Shown: positions 6,377 through 7,587 of the stretch, in pieces
How positions within the stretch are numbered: the first letter of the stretch is position 1
Layout of the letters: each line of letters starts with the position of its first letter
Source of the DNA: Pseudomonadota bacterium
Lineage (GTDB): Bacteria > Pseudomonadota > Alphaproteobacteria > Rhizobiales > Xanthobacteraceae
Assembly: GCA_021779635.1 (NCBI GenBank)
Contig: JAJYAH010000320.1
Span: 1 to 7,587 of the forward strand
Direction of reading: 5' to 3'
DNA: 7,587 bases
Made by a program: the position numbers and the translations under genes
Notes under the pieces: model-generated
Seen by the model: the letters and a program-made list of their open reading frames with translations, nothing else
What the model was told of the DNA's origin: nothing
Database searches by the model: none

Positions 6377-6962
6377 GATGAGCCTTTCTGAAATCTATGG
6401 CGTCCCCCCCGAGCTCGCGCTGCTTTATGATTTCGTGAATACGCTCGACGAACGCCGCTATGTGGAGCGGGGCGTGGTGCATGGCGGCGGCGATGAGATC
6501 GCAACCCTGCCGCTGCTAACGGATTGGATGCGCACCCGCGGCTTGCTCGGGCCGGACGATCGGGTCGCGGAGACCGATCATCAAGTAGCGCTCGATTTGC
6601 GCCAGGCGTTAAGGGACTTCATGCGGAGCCCGCCGGGTCAGCGATCGCGAGCCATGTCGGTGGCGCGAAAACTGAGCACGGCAAGCCTGGCGTTTCCGCT
6701 CGCGCTCGCGGTTTCCGACACCGGGGCCGTCGAACTCATGCCCGCGCCCGGCTCAAGCGCCCTCGGCCGGGTCCTCACGCAATTGCTGGAGCTCGCTCAA
6801 ACGGATCGGCTTGATCGACTCAAGACCTGCACGTCCGACGAGTGCCGCTGGATCTTCTTCGATCGCTCGAAGCCCGCGAACCGGCACTGGTGCTCGTCCG
6901 CGCGCTGCGGCAACCGACAGAAGACGCGAACGTATCGCGCACGTCATCGTGAAGGCGCTTGA
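6366..6962 (+). CDS. CGNR zinc-finger (ABATE-type) putative regulator
   Basis: A 198-residue protein of the CGNR zinc-finger family, whose N-terminal part is the ABATE-type domain and which is generally thought to be a stress-related transcriptional regulator. The N-terminal core shows PELALLYDFVNTLDER (about 15-30) and LLTDWMRTRGLL (about 50-61), then a helical middle region (about 73-150). The C-terminal finger has C155-x4-C160 and C176-x4-C181, the last cysteine beginning the signature CGNR (181-184), followed by a basic RARHR tail likely to contact DNA. The start is uncertain: ATG 6366 has no Shine-Dalgarno at normal distance (a GGAG lies 18 nt upstream), and ATG 6378 is an alternative. 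The gene is divergent from the thioesterase gene and shares its control region, so autoregulation and control of the thioesterase-MFS unit is plausible but inferred. Confidence 0.9.
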   Translation: MLVSMSLSEIYGVPPELALLYDFVNTLDERRYVERGVVHGGGDEIATLPLLTDWMRTRGLLGPDDRVAETDHQVALDLRQALRDFMRSPPGQRSRAMSVARKLSTASLAFPLALAVSDTGAVELMPAPGSSALGRVLTQLLELAQTDRLDRLKTCTSDECRWIFFDRSKPANRHWCSSARCGNRQKTRTYRARHREGA

Positions 6963-6977
6963 GCGGCCGAGCATGAG

Positions 6978-6993
6978 TCCGCTCCAAAGCGGA
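6978..6993 (+). terminator. Weak hairpin after CGNR gene
   Basis: TCCGCT and AGCGGA flank a 4-nt loop, 15 nt after the CGNR stop. The 6-bp stem has no following T-run, so an intrinsic terminator is only a possibility. The position is right for one, but the signal is weak. Confidence 0.2.
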
Positions 6994-7037
6994 GAACATC
7001 AGTCCGCCACGCATCGCTCAAACCGAACAATCACGCA

Positions 7038-7220
7038 CGCGAACGTGGTCGATTGTTCGACGTCGAGATCGAAGACGACTATGGCTGGTTTCTCGTGTGG
7101 CGCGAACCACTGCGTTGCGATCCCGAAGCGCATGAAATATTCCGGCATTGGCTGGAAAAAGTCGCCACAGCTCCGTCCAGCTCGGTCAATTCTCACGGCC
7201 GTGCGCGCGCCATGCGTTAG
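7038..7220 (+). pseudogene. C-terminal relic of a LysR-type regulator
   Basis: No complete gene lies between 6963 and 7325. In one + strand frame this stretch reads as the end of a GcvA-like LysR effector domain: GRLFDVEIEDDYGWFLVWRE, then DPEAHEIFRHWLEKV, ending at a TAG at 7218-7220. The pattern of a basic turn, a strand pair with a Gly-Trp-Phe-Leu-Val core and a terminal F-x-x-WL helix is how many LysR proteins end. No DNA-binding domain or first lobe precedes it: upstream in the same frame there are only about 25 unremarkable codons and then the CGNR stop. It is therefore a deletion remnant of about 60 codons, if real. The rest of the gap (6963-7037 and 7221-7325) shows nothing recognisable beyond a weak hairpin after the CGNR gene. 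Confidence 0.55.
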
Positions 7221-7325
7221 GCTCCGCGCGAAATTCATGGCGATCAGCAGTTGCGTGGTCCGTCCATGATGAACTTCACCGATCGCGACATAGATTCGAA
7301 AATTTCTGGATTCGCATCGTCCTTC

Positions 7326-7586
7326 TTAGTCTCTCCTGCTGCGGCGCGGCGGCCGCTCTGACGCACGCGGAGGCTCGGCAACGATAACGAGCTCCGCTGG
7401 AATTTTGCCGTCACGGTTGTCAAAGCCATGCGGCTCATCAGCAAAGCAAGAACAGCTGTCACCCGCCGCAAGGTCAACGACATCCGTTCCGAGCGTCATG
7501 CGAATTTTGCCCGATACGAGGTAAAGGTGCTCGATCGTACCCGGCGCGTGAGGTGGAAATGGCCCCGCCGATGTGTGCGGCGGCAC
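7326..7586 (-). CDS. Cupin domain of an XRE-cupin-type regulator, partial
   Basis: This is the 3' end of a gene entering from beyond the window; 86 residues are visible and the first codon seen (GTG, read as valine) is internal. The segment is a small cupin beta barrel. Motif 1 appears as PHAPGTIEHLYLVSGKIRM, with His and Glu at the usual metal-ligand positions, and motif 2 as AGDSCSCFADEPHGFDN, with the conserved Gly, Pro, His and Asn. The lead-in SAGPFPPHAPGT-EH is characteristic of XRE-family regulators that carry a C-terminal cupin sensor domain, so the missing N-terminal part is probably a helix-turn-helix. A stand-alone cupin is the alternative. The last ~14 residues are an Arg-rich tail. 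The gene converges on the CGNR gene across the relic-containing gap. Confidence 0.75.
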   Translation of the reverse strand: MPPHTSAGPFPPHAPGTIEHLYLVSGKIRMTLGTDVVDLAAGDSCSCFADEPHGFDNRDGKIPAELVIVAEPPRASERPPRRSRRD

Positions 7587-7587
7587 C

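Noticed and set aside
6999..7238. - strand 79-codon frame in the CGNR-cupin gap
   Set aside because: It is the antisense of the LysR-like relic, which explains the sequence better.
6811..7269. + strand 152-codon frame across the CGNR end and the gap
   Set aside because: Overlaps the zinc finger in a different frame; low-complexity Arg/Ser/Thr composition and no domain.
7244..7483. - strand frame overlapping the cupin end
   Set aside because: Most of it is a frame-shifted shadow of the cupin domain; the 3' part outside has no recognisable features.
1..7587. CRISPR arrays, tRNA or rRNA genes, insertion sequences, attachment sites
   Set aside because: No regularly spaced repeats, cloverleaf-like segment, transposase or integrase coding region, or long terminal repeats were seen on reading both strands.

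Overview
The window reads as high-GC alphaproteobacterial DNA, of the Rhizobiales/Sphingomonadales kind. This is inferred from codon use and protein style; there is no rRNA or tRNA here to anchor taxonomy. It appears to straddle the end of a conjugation gene cluster of an integrative element or plasmid and the accessory genes beyond it.

Left part (1-3067, + strand): the distal end of a trb-type (P-type) mating-pair-formation operon. It holds a 5'-truncated trbF (VirB8-like), trbG (VirB9-like lipoprotein), trbI (VirB10-like) and a small DUF2274-type gene. All three junctions are 4-bp ATGA stop/start overlaps, so the four genes are almost certainly translated as one coupled block. They build the inner-membrane to outer-membrane core of a type IV secretion channel.

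Middle part (3031-6281, - strand): a convergent LysR-type regulator whose 3' end overlaps the DUF2274 gene by 37 bp, a 12-helix MFS transporter of the oxalate/monocarboxylate-like type, and a PaaI-type hotdog thioesterase. The three lie head to tail in the order thioesterase, MFS, LysR. A doubtful small reading frame fills the 319-bp MFS-LysR gap.

Right part (6282-7587): a compact 84-bp divergent control region, a CGNR zinc-finger (ABATE-type) putative regulator on the + strand, a non-coding stretch with what looks like the C-terminal relic of another LysR regulator, and the cupin end of an XRE-cupin-type regulator running off the window on the - strand.

The most interesting structure is the divergent thioesterase/CGNR region. 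Two good sigma70-like promoters point in opposite directions with overlapping -10 boxes. A 31-bp dyad (AGACACC...GGTGTCT) is centred on them. A degenerate second copy of the element lies exactly 37 bp further on, over the - strand -35 box and the CGNR start. This suggests a self-contained switch in which a regulator, possibly the CGNR protein itself, controls both its own gene and a thioesterase/MFS module, perhaps for an organic acid or acyl-CoA-derived compound. No substrate can be named from the sequence. No CRISPR array, insertion sequence, tRNA or rRNA was seen.
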